A stretch of 64,000 nt of DNA from Novosphingobium sp. MD-1 (GCF_001014975.1 NZ_BBXA01000026.1:62001-126000); one strand, 5' to 3'; shown: positions 8,831-18,376, counted from the first letter of the stretch. Program-made: numbers and translations. The notes: generated by a model from the letters alone, not told the origin.

Positions 8831-10006
8831 ATGGAGAGGGAAGCCAGGATCGATGCGGAGGGCGGCGACACGCTGAGCGCGGCGTCGCTGTGGCGCGTGC
8901 ATTCGGCGGACCTTGCCGCGCTGGGCGAACGCGCGCGGCTGCGCGCGCTGGCGCCGCGCCGGGGCGTGGACTTCGCCTCGAACGATTACCTCGGCATGGC
9001 GCGCGCGCCACGCCTGGCGCAGGCGGTGGAACGCGCCGTCGCGCGCGGGGTGCCGCTGGGATCGGGCGGATCGCGCCTGCTGCGCGGCAACGATCCCGAG
9101 CACGAGGCGCTGGAGGCCGAAGCCGCCGCCTTCTTCGGCAGCGAAGCCGCGCTGTTCTTCTCCGCCGGCTATGCCGCCAACGCCGCGCTGCTGTCCACGC
9201 TGCCCCAGCGCGGCGATCTGATCGTCCATGACGAACTGGTCCACGCCTCGATGCACGAAGGCCTGCGGCTGACGCGCGCGACGGCCGTGGCGGCGGCGCA
9301 CAACGATCCGCAGGCGTTCGACGACGCGGCGCGCGAATGGCGCGCGCGGGGCCACACCGGGCGCATCTGGCTCGCCTTCGAAACGCTCTATTCGATGGAC
9401 GGCGATATCGCCCCGGTCGATGCCTTCGCCGAGGTGGCGCGGCGGCACGAGGCGATCATGTTCATCGACGAGGCCCACGCCACCGGCGTGTTCGGCCCAG
9501 ACGGGCGCGGCCTGGCCGCCCATCTCGAAGGCCGGCCCGATACGATCGTGCTGCGCACCTGCGGCAAGGCCATGGGCTGCGAGGGCGCGCTGGTGCTTGG
9601 GCCACGGATCGTGCGCGAGTTCCTGGTCAACCGGGGCCGCGCCTTCATCTTCTCCACCGCGCCATCGCCGCTGGTCTGCGCCGCCGTGCGCGAGGCGATC
9701 CGGATGCTGGCGGACGAACCGCGCCGGCGCGACGACCTTACCGCGCTGGTCCGCCATGCCGAGCGCGCGCTGGCGCCGTTCGGCGTGGAACCCACCGGAT
9801 CGCAGATCCTGCCGCTGATCCTGCACGAGGATGCGCGGACGATGCGCGTGGCGGAAGCCTTGCAGCAGGCCGGGTTCGACGTGCGCGGCATCCGCCCGCC
9901 CACCGTGCCGCAGGGCACCAGCCGCCTGCGCATCTCGCTGACGCTCAACGTTACCTGCGCGGACATCGACGCGCTCGCGCAGACACTAGGACGCGTGCTG
10001 GCATGA
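8831..10006 (+). CDS. bioF: 8-amino-7-oxononanoate synthase
   Basis: A 391-residue PLP enzyme of the alpha-oxoamine synthase family; it condenses pimeloyl-thioester with alanine in the first ring-forming stage of biotin synthesis. The PLP lysine is K246 (TCGKAMG), with D213 and H216 in DEAHATG. The N-terminus has the family segment DFASNDYLG near residues 47-55. The frame is open further upstream inside bioB, but the ATG at 8831 gives family length. The stop overlaps bioD (ATGA). The motif TCGKAMG differs slightly from the common T-GKA-G. Close relatives are ALA synthase and Kbl, but the biotin operon context decides. Confidence 0.95.
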   Translation: MEREARIDAEGGDTLSAASLWRVHSADLAALGERARLRALAPRRGVDFASNDYLGMARAPRLAQAVERAVARGVPLGSGGSRLLRGNDPEHEALEAEAAAFFGSEAALFFSAGYAANAALLSTLPQRGDLIVHDELVHASMHEGLRLTRATAVAAAHNDPQAFDDAAREWRARGHTGRIWLAFETLYSMDGDIAPVDAFAEVARRHEAIMFIDEAHATGVFGPDGRGLAAHLEGRPDTIVLRTCGKAMGCEGALVLGPRIVREFLVNRGRAFIFSTAPSPLVCAAVREAIRMLADEPRRRDDLTALVRHAERALAPFGVEPTGSQILPLILHEDARTMRVAEALQQAGFDVRGIRPPTVPQGTSRLRISLTLNVTCADIDALAQTLGRVLA

Positions 10007-10623
10007 CCCGCATCGTCGTCACCGGCACTGATACCGGCATCGGCAAGACGGTGTTTTCCGCCGCGCTCGCCGGGGCGCTGGGCGCGCATTACTGGAAGCC
10101 GGTGCAGTCCGGCCTGGAGGATGGCGCCGACCGCGATCACGTGGCCCGGCTGGGCGGGTTGCCCGCCGACCGGGTGCTGCCCGAAGCCTATCGCCTGACC
10201 ACGCCCTGTTCCCCCCACCGCGCGGCCGAGATCGACGGGGTGGTGATCGATCCCGCGCGACTGGCGGTGCCCGCCGTGGACCCGCTGGTGATCGAGGGCG
10301 CGGGCGGCGCGCTGGTGCCGGTCACGCGCGGCACGACTTATGCCGATGTGTTTGCGTGGTGGAACCTGCCGACGGTGATCGTCGCGCGGACGGAGCTGGG
10401 CACGATCAACCACAGCCTGATGACGATCGAGGTGCTACGCGGGCGGGGCGTGCCGGTGCTGGGCGTGGCCTTCGTGGGCGATGGCAACGAGGACAGCGAG
10501 GCGACGATCGCGGCGATGGGGCAAGTGCGGCGGCTGGGGCGGCTGCCGCGCCTGGCCGAACTGAAGGCGCAGACGGTGGCCGCCGCCTTCGCCACGCATT
10601 TCCGCATCGAGGACTTCCGGTGA
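10003..10623 (+). CDS. bioD: Dethiobiotin synthetase
   Basis: A 206-residue ATP-dependent carboxylase that closes the ureido ring of dethiobiotin. The P-loop GTDTGIGKT is at residues 8-16, and the KPVQSG substrate loop and EGAGG metal/phosphate motif follow at the usual spacing. The ATG overlaps the bioF stop, and the stop overlaps the bioA start, so translation of the four genes is coupled. Slightly short for the family, with no missing motif. Confidence 0.96.
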   Translation: MTRIVVTGTDTGIGKTVFSAALAGALGAHYWKPVQSGLEDGADRDHVARLGGLPADRVLPEAYRLTTPCSPHRAAEIDGVVIDPARLAVPAVDPLVIEGAGGALVPVTRGTTYADVFAWWNLPTVIVARTELGTINHSLMTIEVLRGRGVPVLGVAFVGDGNEDSEATIAAMGQVRRLGRLPRLAELKAQTVAAAFATHFRIEDFR

Positions 10624-11876
10624 GCGAATCGCCCGTCTGGCATCCGTTCTGGCAACACGGGCTAGGCCAACCGGTCACCCGCGTCACCCGCGCGGAAGGG
10701 GCGGCGCTTTATACCGCCGAGGGCCGCCGCGTGATCGACGCGGTATCGAGCTGGTGGGTGACCACGCACGGCCACTGCCACCCGCGCATCGTCGAGGCGA
10801 TCCGCGATCAGGCGGGGCAGATCGACCAGCTGATCTTCGCCGGCTGGACGCACGATCCGGCGGAAGACGTGGCGCGCGGCCTCATCGAAATCCTGCCGGC
10901 GGAACTGACCCGGGTGTTCTTTTCCGACAGCGGCTCCACCTCGGTCGAAGTCGCGCTGAAGATGGCGCTGGGCTTCTGGGCGCACAGTGGCGAACCGCGC
11001 CACCGCATCCTGGTGATGGAGCACAGCTACCACGGCGACACCATCGGCGCGATGTCGGTGGGGGAGCGCGGGGTCTATAACGCGCCCTACGATCCGCTGC
11101 TGTTCGACGTGGGCCGCATTCCGTTCCCGGTGGGCGACGGGGCGAACACGATCGAAGCGCTCGAAGCGGCCTGCCGCGAAAGGCCGGCCGCCTTCATCGT
11201 CGAACCGCTGGTGCTCGGCGCCGGGGGCATGATGATGTACGGCGCGGGCGTGCTGGCGGGGATGGCCGATGTCTGCCGCCGCCACGGCGTGCTGTTCATC
11301 GCCGACGAGGTGATGACCGGCTGGGGCCGCACCGGCACGCTGCTGGCCTGCGAACAGGCGGGCGTGGTGCCCGACATCCTGTGCCTGGCCAAGGGGCTGA
11401 CCGGCGGATCGATGCCGCTGGCGGTGACGCTGGCGCGCGAGCCGATCTTCCAGGCACACTGGTCCACCGACCGCGCGAAGACGTTCTACCATTCGTCGAG
11501 CTATACCGCGAACCCGATCGCCTGCGCCGCCGCGCGCGCCAATCTGGCGATCTGGCGCGAGGAGCCGGTGCGGGAGCGCATCGCCACGCTGGGCGCGCGC
11601 CAGCAGGCGGGGCTGGACCGGCTGGCCGCGCTGCCCGGCATTCGCAACCCGCGCCGCTGCGGCACGATCATCGCGCTGGACGTGGAAGACCCCGCCGGCG
11701 GCTATCTTTCCGCACTGGCGCCGCGCCTGATGGCGCTGTTCCGCGAAGCCGGCGTGCTGCTGCGCCCGCTGGGCAACACGATCTACGTGATGCCGCCCTA
11801 CTGCATTTCCGCCGAAGACCTGACGCGGGTCCACGATGCGATCGCCGACGCGGTGGCGGTGGTGCTGCGGGGCTGA
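10620..11876 (+). CDS. bioA: Adenosylmethionine-8-amino-7-oxononanoate aminotransferase
   Basis: A 418-residue class III PLP aminotransferase that uses S-adenosylmethionine as amino donor to make 7,8-diaminopelargonate. Motifs: [10 protein letters not shown] near residue 43, D229 in [11 protein letters not shown], and the PLP lysine K258 in CLAKGLTGG. The start is GTG at 10620, overlapping the bioD stop as GTGA; no ATG gives the right N-terminus ([10 protein letters not shown]). It closes the biotin operon. A pimeloyl-chain gene such as bioC or bioH is not in the window. Confidence 0.95.
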   Translation: MSESPVWHPFWQHGLGQPVTRVTRAEGAALYTAEGRRVIDAVSSWWVTTHGHCHPRIVEAIRDQAGQIDQLIFAGWTHDPAEDVARGLIEILPAELTRVFFSDSGSTSVEVALKMALGFWAHSGEPRHRILVMEHSYHGDTIGAMSVGERGVYNAPYDPLLFDVGRIPFPVGDGANTIEALEAACRERPAAFIVEPLVLGAGGMMMYGAGVLAGMADVCRRHGVLFIADEVMTGWGRTGTLLACEQAGVVPDILCLAKGLTGGSMPLAVTLAREPIFQAHWSTDRAKTFYHSSSYTANPIACAAARANLAIWREEPVRERIATLGARQQAGLDRLAALPGIRNPRRCGTIIALDVEDPAGGYLSALAPRLMALFREAGVLLRPLGNTIYVMPPYCISAEDLTRVHDAIADAVAVVLRG

Positions 11877-11906
11877 ACAGGTCGCTTATCAAGCGATGGC
11901 GCGCTG

Positions 11907-11939
11907 CCCACCCCCAACCCCTCCCGCATGCGGGAGGGG
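11907..11939. repeat. Family B palindromic repeat, copy 1
   Basis: CCCACCCCCAACCCCTCCCG followed by CATGCGGGAGGGG; the core CCCCTCCCGCATGCGGGAGGGG is a perfect palindrome. It lies 30 bases after bioA and may act as a terminator-like hairpin. Other copies are at 24859, 24925, 25324 and 30699. Confidence 0.85.
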
Positions 11940-12086
11940 AGCGAGGCTTGCGCCGCCGCAGGCGGCGTTAGCCGCAGCGGGGTGGGCATTCCACGCGCCG
12001 CAAGCGCCGCCGCCAAGAAGGCCATTGCATTGTGCGCCGCACGCGGCACTCTGGCGGTACGAGCCACGGGGCCACAGGGGAAAGCC

Positions 12087-13247
12087 ATGACCGACGATCT
12101 TGCAGGCACCGTTTCGCGCCGGATGCTGATGCGCGGCGCGCTGGGCGCGGCGGCCGCGCTGCCGCTTTCGGCGCACCTTGCCCCCGCGCGGGCGCAACCG
12201 GCGATGCCGCTGCCGCCACAGGACCCGGCGGGGATGATCGCCTCGCTGACCGACGGCGTGTTCATCAACGCCAACGAGAACCCGCTCGGCCCCGGCGAAA
12301 GCGCGTTGCGGGCGCTGGCCGGGCTGGAAAAGCTGGGCGGGCGCTATGGCTTTCCGCTGTCCGCGCGGCTTGCCACGCTGTTCGCCGCGCAGAACGGGCT
12401 GAAGGCGGAGAATATTGCCATCCACCCCGGCTCGTTCGCGCCGCTGCGCAACGCGATGCTGGCCTTTTCCGGCAAGGACCGGCCGATCGCCTATGCCGAA
12501 CCGACCTTTTCGGACGGGTTCTACGGCGCCAATGGCCAGCCGGTGACGCGCGCCGTCACCGTGCCGCTGGCCGGCGATTTCGCGCTCGACGTGCGCGCGC
12601 TGCTGGCCGCCGCGCCCGATGCCGGCTTGTTCTACATCTGCAATCCCAACAACCCCACCGGCCTCGTCACTCCGCGCGCGGACATCGAATGGCTGCTGGC
12701 CAACAAGCCCGCCGGATCGCTGCTGCTGATCGACGAGGCCTATATCCATTACAGCGACCGCGCGCAGTCGTGCCTCGATCTGGTGGCCAAGGGCGCGGAC
12801 GTGCTGGTGCTGCGCACATTCTCGAAGATCTATGGCCTCGCCGGCCTGCGCCTGGGCCTCGTCGCCGCGCGGCGCGACCTGCTCGACCGGTTGATGGACT
12901 ATGGCGTGAACATCCCGCCGATGCCGGCGGTGATCGCGGCCGAGGCCAGCCTGCTCGATCCCGCGCTGGTCCCCGCGCGCAAGGCCTATACCGCCGCCGT
13001 GCGCAACGATGTGTTCGCCTGGCTGAAGGAACGCGGCATCCGCACCCTGCCGTCGGAAACCAGCTTCGCCATGCTCCACGTCGGCCGGCCGGGCGAGGAA
13101 GTGCAGGCGGCCCTGGCGCGCGAGCGCGTGTTCACCTCGGGATCGCGCAAGCACATGCCCGACTGGATGCGGATCAGCTTCGGCACGCCGGCGGAAATGG
13201 CGGCGTTCAAGACGGCCTTCGCCAAGGTGATGGGGCTGAAGGCGTAG
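12087..13247 (+). CDS. Tat-exported HisC-like PLP aminotransferase
   Basis: A 386-residue fold type I aminotransferase related to histidinol-phosphate aminotransferase. The catalytic lysine is in TFSKIYGLAGLRLG (about residue 247), and NPNNPTG and LIDEAYIHY supply the cofactor and substrate-binding residues. The N-terminus is SRRMLMRG followed by an alanine/leucine-rich stretch and ending at PARAQPA, a twin-arginine signal peptide, so the enzyme would be exported folded with PLP bound. Histidine synthesis is cytoplasmic, so HisC activity is unlikely to be its job; an envelope amino-acid or aminophosphonate substrate is possible. It is transcribed alone, after the biotin operon. The family is firm, the function unknown. 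Confidence 0.85.
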   Translation: MTDDLAGTVSRRMLMRGALGAAAALPLSAHLAPARAQPAMPLPPQDPAGMIASLTDGVFINANENPLGPGESALRALAGLEKLGGRYGFPLSARLATLFAAQNGLKAENIAIHPGSFAPLRNAMLAFSGKDRPIAYAEPTFSDGFYGANGQPVTRAVTVPLAGDFALDVRALLAAAPDAGLFYICNPNNPTGLVTPRADIEWLLANKPAGSLLLIDEAYIHYSDRAQSCLDLVAKGADVLVLRTFSKIYGLAGLRLGLVAARRDLLDRLMDYGVNIPPMPAVIAAEASLLDPALVPARKAYTAAVRNDVFAWLKERGIRTLPSETSFAMLHVGRPGEEVQAALARERVFTSGSRKHMPDWMRISFGTPAEMAAFKTAFAKVMGLKA

Positions 13248-13315
13248 GGAGAAGTATTCGCTTTCGACGCCTTTGCGCTTAAACCGGCCTTTCCGGACGT
13301 GGCGCGATCGCGGAC

Positions 13316-13785
13316 ATGCCGAAAGTTAAGCAGACAGCAATCCATAGCTGCGATGGTTGGCGACGATGATCGACGTGCGAAATTTTCTGCTTACGGCAAC
13401 ACGCCATCTGTCACGGCCAGCACGGTCGTCCCTTTCCGAACACTGCAATGGAAACGCGCCGCACAGAATGCGGTCATGGAGTTGCTGGACGACTTTCGGT
13501 AGGCTGGAATGCGATACGGTTTACTGGTCCGCTGAACTGCCTTGGGAGTCAGAGCTACATGAAACATCGGTTGCTGACGGAAGCTGTTGGGGCCAGCCAT
13601 TCCGCTACCGAGAAATTGCGCATGTCATTATTCCGCGCACCTTTCTTGAGGAGCCTTGGTCGGCCGACGGCACCTTTACGCAATGGGACCATGAGCAGGA
13701 TATCGAAGGTCTGTCCAAGGCTCTGGATTTGGAAGGCATCAATCACAACCTGCTGCAATTCTGTCTCGAGTTGAAGCTGTACTAG
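13316..13785 (+). pseudogene. Orphan hypothetical gene, probably frameshifted
   Basis: A lower-GC stretch after the HisC-like gene. The frame ending at 13785 reads like a true protein from about DTVYWSAELPW to the end FCLELKLY, with many W, H, E and D residues, like small immunity or antitoxin-type proteins. The upstream part of that frame (from ATG 13366) is serine/arginine-rich and unconvincing, while the neighbouring frame ends in a protein-like QNAVMELLDDFR at 13502. A +1 shift near 13500 would join the two. A mini-frame 13316-13369 overlaps ATG 13366 as ATGA. Whether this is a decayed gene or two small genes cannot be told from one sequence. Confidence 0.4.
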
Positions 13786-13824
13786 CCCTCTCCGGTGCGA
13801 TGGCGGCCTTGACCACAAGGAGCC

Positions 13825-13934
13825 CCGTTCGTCCTGAGCCTGTCGAAGGACGCGCGATACGGTTGGGCCTTGAAGCGGTTGCCCACGCGAAGGCGAGCAT
13901 CGCGCGCGTCCTTCGACAGGCTCAGGACGAACGG
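13825..13934. repeat. Family C repeat, long inverted pair
   Basis: Two 31-base arms, CCGTTCGTCCTGAGCCTGTC... (13824-13855) and its reverse complement (13904-13934), flank 48 bases. The arms share the CCTGAGCCTGTCGAAGG core with the repeat at 3846-3930. It lies between the orphan gene and the convergent cyclophilin gene, where a hairpin could end transcription from both sides. Confidence 0.85.
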
Positions 13935-13948
13935 ATGGGGAGTGGGTG

Positions 13949-14632
13949 CTACTGCGCCGGCGCCACCGCCGGCAGCGGCACGCGCCGCACGGTGAGGATC
14001 TTCACCGGCTTTTCCAGCATCTGCCCGCGCATCGCGCCCTCACCCAGCGTTTGCGACAGCGGCGAATCCCAGATCTTGCGCACCACGTCCATGCCCGAGA
14101 CGACGTTGCCGAACGCGGCATAGCCCGCCTGCGCTTCGGGGTTGGCGGAGGCGGGATCGGCGTCCAGACCGGCGATGTCGGACAGCATGATCGAGAAATC
14201 GCCCGTCGCCGTGCCCGGCGCGCCGCGCGCCATGGAGATCGCCCCGGCCTTGTGCAGCACGCCGGTGACGTTCGTCGGCTCGTGCGCGATCGGCTTCAGC
14301 ACGCGCTTGGGATCGCCGCGCACGCCGGCCTGGATCAGCCCGTTGGGCTGTTCACCCCAGGCAAGGTGCATCGCGCGGTAGAACACAACGCCATCGAACC
14401 GCTTCTGATCGACATAGCGCAGGAAATTGGCGGTGGTGACGGGCGCGTGCTTGCCATCGAGATCGAGCACGATCGCGCCGAGTTCGGTGTTGATCGCCAC
14501 GCGCACGGTATCGGCCAGGGGGATTTCCGCCGGCGGGCGGGCTGGGCGCGCGGGCGCCTTGGCGCGATGCGGCGCGGCGGCGGTGAGCGCGAGGAACACG
14601 GGCAGGGCGGCAAGCACGAATCGGCGGTTCAT
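13949..14632 (-). CDS. Periplasmic cyclophilin-type peptidyl-prolyl isomerase
   Basis: A 227-residue protein with a signal peptide (MNRRFVLAALPVFLALTAAA) and a cyclophilin domain: ELGAIVLDLDGKHAPVTTAN, FYRAMH, ISMARGAPGTATGDFSI and YAAFGNVVSGMDVV. It should speed proline isomerisation of exported proteins. Some canonical active-site residues of PpiA are altered: the usual FHRVI is FYRAM, so activity may be lower. The start ATG at 14632 gives the signal peptide. It is divergent from the LOV regulator, sharing a 97-base promoter region. Confidence 0.88.
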   Translation of the reverse strand: MNRRFVLAALPVFLALTAAAPHRAKAPARPARPPAEIPLADTVRVAINTELGAIVLDLDGKHAPVTTANFLRYVDQKRFDGVVFYRAMHLAWGEQPNGLIQAGVRGDPKRVLKPIAHEPTNVTGVLHKAGAISMARGAPGTATGDFSIMLSDIAGLDADPASANPEAQAGYAAFGNVVSGMDVVRKIWDSPLSQTLGEGAMRGQMLEKPVKILTVRRVPLPAVAPAQ

Positions 14633-14729
14633 GAACCGAACCTAACGCCATGCCGGGCAGCGACGCCAGTCTCCCCGTTTGCCAGTCTCCCCGTTGCCTG
14701 CACCGCCCGTCTGGCGCTAGGGTGGACGC

Positions 14730-15326
14730 ATGGTGCCAGACGCGATGATAGAGAACAGTGCGACCGCCGCGGTGCTGACCGATCCACGCCAGCCGGACAA
14801 CCCGATCGTTTCCTGCAACGCGGCGTTCATCCGCCTGACGGGCTATGCGCGCGAGGAGATCATCGGCCGCAACTGCCGCTTCCTGCGGGGGGCGGGGACC
14901 GAGGTGGAACTGACCGACACGTTGCGCGCGGCGGTCGTCGCCCGCCAGCCCGCGCTCGTGGAAATCCGCAACTACCGCAAGGACGGCACGCCGTTCCGCA
15001 ACGCGGTGATGATCGCGCCGATCTTCAACGCGGATGGCGAGGTCGAATACTTCCTCGGCTCGCAGATGGAAGTGCCGGACGAAGGCGCGAAGGCCGCTCC
15101 CGGCGAGGGCACGCATGCCGCCGCGCGCCAGCGGATCGACGCGCTGACCGATCGCCAGCGCGAAATCCTGCTGGAAATGGCGCGGGGCAAGCTGAACAAG
15201 CAGATCGCCTGGGATCTTGGCCTGTCGGAACGCACGATCAAGATGCACCGCGCCGCGATGTTCCGCGCGCTGGGCGTGAAGACAAGTGCCGACGCCATCC
15301 GCGTGGCGGTGGAGGCGGGGTACTAG
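14730..15326 (+). CDS. Blue-light LOV-HTH transcription factor, EL222-like
   Basis: A 198-residue photoreceptor. Residues ~1-115 form a LOV/PAS domain with GRNCRFLRG; C49 is the flavin-adduct cysteine, and NPIVSCNAAFIRLTGY, IRNYRKDGTPFRNAV and YFLGSQ are the flavin-pocket strands. Residues ~130-198 are a LuxR/NarL-type helix-turn-helix (LTDRQREILLEMARG, LSERTIKMHRAAMF). Domain order and motifs match EL222 of Erythrobacter litoralis, in which light breaks the LOV-HTH contact so that the protein dimerises on DNA. The ATG at 14730 follows the promoter shared with the cyclophilin gene. Targets are not visible. Confidence 0.93.
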   Translation: MVPDAMIENSATAAVLTDPRQPDNPIVSCNAAFIRLTGYAREEIIGRNCRFLRGAGTEVELTDTLRAAVVARQPALVEIRNYRKDGTPFRNAVMIAPIFNADGEVEYFLGSQMEVPDEGAKAAPGEGTHAAARQRIDALTDRQREILLEMARGKLNKQIAWDLGLSERTIKMHRAAMFRALGVKTSADAIRVAVEAGY

Positions 15327-15369
15327 GCGGCGCCCGCGTCGCCTGGAGCGGGAGCACATCGCCCTCCCT

Positions 15370-15451
15370 CGTCATTGCGAGGGGCACCGCCCCGAAGCAA
15401 TCCAGAGCGGCTAGCGGGGCACTGGATTGCTTCGCTGCGCTCGCAATGACG
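15370..15451. repeat. Family A long hairpin repeat, copy 1
   Basis: CGTCATTGCGAGGGGCACCG at the left and CTGCGCTCGCAATGACG at the right form the ends of an 82-base imperfect hairpin, with CAATCCAGAG and CACTGGATTG inside. It lies between the LOV gene and the convergent SBF transporter. Confidence 0.9.
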
Positions 15452-15459
15452 AAAGCGGG

Positions 15460-16455
15460 CTAAACGGAAGTCCGGCTGCCCGCTTGGCCCGCGTCCTTCT
15501 CCGCCGCGGCGGCGAGGCGCGGGGCGATCATGGCGCAGGCGATCAGCTGGAACTGGTGGAACAGCATCACCGGCAGCAGCACGATGCCGACTTGCGCCGG
15601 CGCGAACAGCACGCCGGCCATCGGCACGCCGCTGGCCAGGCTTTTCTTGGAGCCGCAGAACAGCAGCACCGCCGCATCCGCGCGCGGCAGCTTCATCGCG
15701 CGGCCGAGCAGCGTGGTGAGCAGCAGCGCGATCCCCAGCAGCACGACGCACAGTATCGACAGCACCACGAGGCTTTCCGGCGAGACGCGCTGCCACAGCC
15801 CTTCGACCACCGCCGCGCCGAACGCCGAATAGACCACCAGCAGGATGGAGCCGCGATCGACCCGGCCCACCAGCGCCTTGTGCCGGGCAACGAAGGCGCC
15901 GACCCACGGGCGCAGCAGATGCCCGACCACGAAGGGCAGCAGCAGTTGCAACAGGATCGTTTCGACCGACTGCCACGAAATGCCGCCGGTGGTTCCCCCC
16001 ATCAGCAGCGCGACCAGCGCCGGGGTGGCGAAGATGCCCACGAAGTTCGAGAACGAGGCGGCGCAGACCGCCGCCGCCACGTTGCCGCGCGCGATCGCGG
16101 TGAAGGCGATCGAGGACTGCACCGTGGAGGGCAGCAGCGTCAGGAACAGCAGGCCCGTGGCGAAGGCCGGCGGCACGAAGGGCAGCTTGCCGAAGGCCAG
16201 CCCCAGCGCGGGAAACAGCGCGAACGTTACCCCCAGCGTGGCGAGGTGCAGCTTCCAGTTGCGCATCCCGTCCCAGATCGCCTCGCGCGAGAGCTTGGCG
16301 CCGTGGAGGAAGAACAGCAGGACGATGCCGGCGTCCGCCGCCTTTTCCGCGACCGTGGCCCACTGCCCCCGCGCCGGCAGCACGCTGGCAAGGAGGACAG
16401 TGCCCAGCAGCGCGAGGATGAACGGTTCGACAAGGGCGGCGAGCTTGCGGATCAT
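15460..16455 (-). CDS. Bile acid:sodium symporter (SBF-like) family transporter
   Basis: A 331-residue inner-membrane protein with about nine or ten hydrophobic segments, for example FILALLGTVLLASVLPA, AGIVLLFFLHGAKLS, HLATLGVTFALFPALGLAFG and LVVLSILCVVLLGIALLLTT. GLLFLTLLPSTVQSSIAFTA and LLFCGSKKSLASGVPMAG are the family's conserved helices. The segment LHGAKLS and overall form fit the SBF-like branch (YfeH/RCH-type) rather than true bile-acid carriers. The substrate is unknown. I chose the ATG at 16455 (MIRKLAALVEP); the frame extends to 16497 but the extra residues are charged and atypical. Confidence 0.85.
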   Translation of the reverse strand: MIRKLAALVEPFILALLGTVLLASVLPARGQWATVAEKAADAGIVLLFFLHGAKLSREAIWDGMRNWKLHLATLGVTFALFPALGLAFGKLPFVPPAFATGLLFLTLLPSTVQSSIAFTAIARGNVAAAVCAASFSNFVGIFATPALVALLMGGTTGGISWQSVETILLQLLLPFVVGHLLRPWVGAFVARHKALVGRVDRGSILLVVYSAFGAAVVEGLWQRVSPESLVVLSILCVVLLGIALLLTTLLGRAMKLPRADAAVLLFCGSKKSLASGVPMAGVLFAPAQVGIVLLPVMLFHQFQLIACAMIAPRLAAAAEKDAGQAGSRTSV

Positions 16456-16598
16456 GGCGGCCAGATGCGCGCGGGCGCGGTTCCTGTCCAGTGCCAACCG
16501 GCGGCCAGTCCGTGCCTGCTTGCTGTCACGCCCGTTTCAAACTTCGCGCCTAGCGCGGCATTCCGGCGTAGCATGCGAATCGGGACTGGAGACAAGGC

Positions 16599-18257
16599 AT
16601 GAAAATCAACCGTCGTTCCGCGCTGGGCATGTTTGGGTCCGGCGCGATTCTGCCAGCGTTCGCCGCCGAAGCCGCCGCGCCGAAAGCGGCGTTCCTGCAC
16701 GGCGTGGCCAGCGGCGATCCCACGACCACGGGCGCGATCCTGTGGACGCGCGTTACCCCGGACGATGCCGCCGCCACTGCGCCCATCCCGGTGCGCTGGC
16801 ACGTGGCGGCGAGCGAGGGCGGCACGCCGGTGGAAAGCGGCGCGGCCGACGCGCGCGGGGCGCGCGATTTCACGGTGAAGGTGGAGCCGGCCACGCTGCA
16901 GGCGGGCACCGATTACTGGTACTGGTTCGAGCTGGCCGATGGCACCCGCTCGCCCACCGGCCGCTTCCGCACGCTGCCCCGGGGCGCGACCGCGGACGTG
17001 GTCTTCGCGGTGGTGACTTGCCAGCTCTATCCCGGCGGGTTCTTCAACGCCTATGACGCGCTGGCCAGGCGCGACCGGCTGGACGCGGTGATCCACCTGG
17101 GCGATTACATCTACGAATACGGCGCGGACGGCTATGGCGCGGCGATCGGGCGGAAAATCGGCCGGATCGTGGAGCCGGCGCACGAAGTGGTGACGCTGGC
17201 CGACTACCGCGCGCGCCACGCCTTCTACAAGCGCGATCCGATGCTGCAGGCCGCCCACGCCCGCGCCGCGTTCATCTGCGTGTGGGACGATCACGAAACC
17301 GCGAACGACAGCTGGATCGGCGGCGCGGAAAACCACCAGCCCGCCACCGAGGGCGACTGGGGCAAGCGCAAGGCGGCGGCGATGCAGGCCTATTTCGAAT
17401 GGCTGCCGATCCGCGATCCCCGGCCGGGCCAGCCGTGGGAAGCGATCAACCGCAGCTTCGCCTTCGGCGATCTGGCCACGCTGCTGATGGTGGAAACGCG
17501 ACTGCTGGCGCGCAGCCATCAGGCGGAACATAAGGACGGGGTGCCGGCCGCCGAGGACATCGCCGCCGTGCTGGCGGAGCGCAACCGCCCGGACCGCGAG
17601 ATGCTGGGCGAACCGCAGCGCGCCTGGGTGGAGCGCGAGCTGGCCGGGTCGGTCAAGGCGGGCACGCCCTGGCAGGTGATCGGCAACCAGGTGAACATGG
17701 GCCGGATCAACGGCCCCGATCTGGACAAGCAGTTCGGGCCGGACAAGGCGGCGGCGATGCTGGCGGCGATGTCGCCCCGCGCGCGGCGGCGGGCGGAAGC
17801 CGCGCAGGCCGGCTACCGCGCCGGGGTGCCGTTCAACCTCGATGCGTGGGACGGCTATCCGGCGGCGCGCGAGCGGCTCTATGCCAGCTTCCGCCGCGCC
17901 GGCAGCGAACCGCTGGTGCTGGCGGGCGACAGCCATGCCTTCTGGGCGACCAACCTGGCGGACGACGCCGGCAACGCGGTGGCCGTGGAATTCGGCACCT
18001 CGTCGATCACCAGCCCCTCGATCGGCGACGAGATGCCGGCGGTGCCGCTGGCCGAGATGCTGCGCGAAGCCAGCCCCGAAGTGGTGTTCTGCGACCAGCG
18101 CGCCAAGGGCTATGTCCTGCTGACGCTGACGCCCGCGCAGGCCGTGGCCGACTACCTGGCCGTCTCCACCGTGCTGGAGCCGCGCTATACCGAAAGCCGG
18201 CTGGTGCGCTTCACCGTGGCGGCCGGGGCGAAAGGGCGCAAGCTGGCGGCGGGATAG
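16599..18257 (+). CDS. phoD: Alkaline phosphatase D family protein, Tat-exported
   Basis: A 552-residue metallophosphoesterase of the PhoD family. A short twin-arginine signal (NRRSALGMFGSGA, R5-R6) precedes an N-terminal PhoD_N domain starting at FLHGVASGDPTTTGAILWTR. The catalytic domain has VTCQLYPGG, IHLGDYIYEYG, VWDDHETANDSW and LAGDSHAFW, which supply metal-binding Asp, Asn and His residues. It should hydrolyse phosphate mono- or diesters in the periplasm. It is a single-gene unit with no Pho-box that I could recognise. TIM: family firm, substrate open. Confidence 0.92.
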   Translation: MKINRRSALGMFGSGAILPAFAAEAAAPKAAFLHGVASGDPTTTGAILWTRVTPDDAAATAPIPVRWHVAASEGGTPVESGAADARGARDFTVKVEPATLQAGTDYWYWFELADGTRSPTGRFRTLPRGATADVVFAVVTCQLYPGGFFNAYDALARRDRLDAVIHLGDYIYEYGADGYGAAIGRKIGRIVEPAHEVVTLADYRARHAFYKRDPMLQAAHARAAFICVWDDHETANDSWIGGAENHQPATEGDWGKRKAAAMQAYFEWLPIRDPRPGQPWEAINRSFAFGDLATLLMVETRLLARSHQAEHKDGVPAAEDIAAVLAERNRPDREMLGEPQRAWVERELAGSVKAGTPWQVIGNQVNMGRINGPDLDKQFGPDKAAAMLAAMSPRARRRAEAAQAGYRAGVPFNLDAWDGYPAARERLYASFRRAGSEPLVLAGDSHAFWATNLADDAGNAVAVEFGTSSITSPSIGDEMPAVPLAEMLREASPEVVFCDQRAKGYVLLTLTPAQAVADYLAVSTVLEPRYTESRLVRFTVAAGAKGRKLAAG

Positions 18258-18276
18258 AGGCGGACGGCATCCGCAT

Positions 18277-18376
18277 CGTCATTGCGAGCGTAAGCGAAGC
18301 AATCCAGTGCCCCGCGTGCCGCTTTGGCCCGCATACCGCTCTGGATTGCCGCGGGGCTTCGCCCCTCGCAATGACG
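18277..18376. repeat. Family A long hairpin repeat, copy 2
   Basis: Begins CGTCATTGCGAGCGTAAGCG and ends CGCCCCTCGCAATGACG, 100 bases. This copy pairs a GCGTAAGCGAAGC arm with a CCGCGGGGCTTCGCCCC arm, so the inner parts of the two arms differ. It lies between convergent phoD and the osmC-like gene. Confidence 0.9.
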
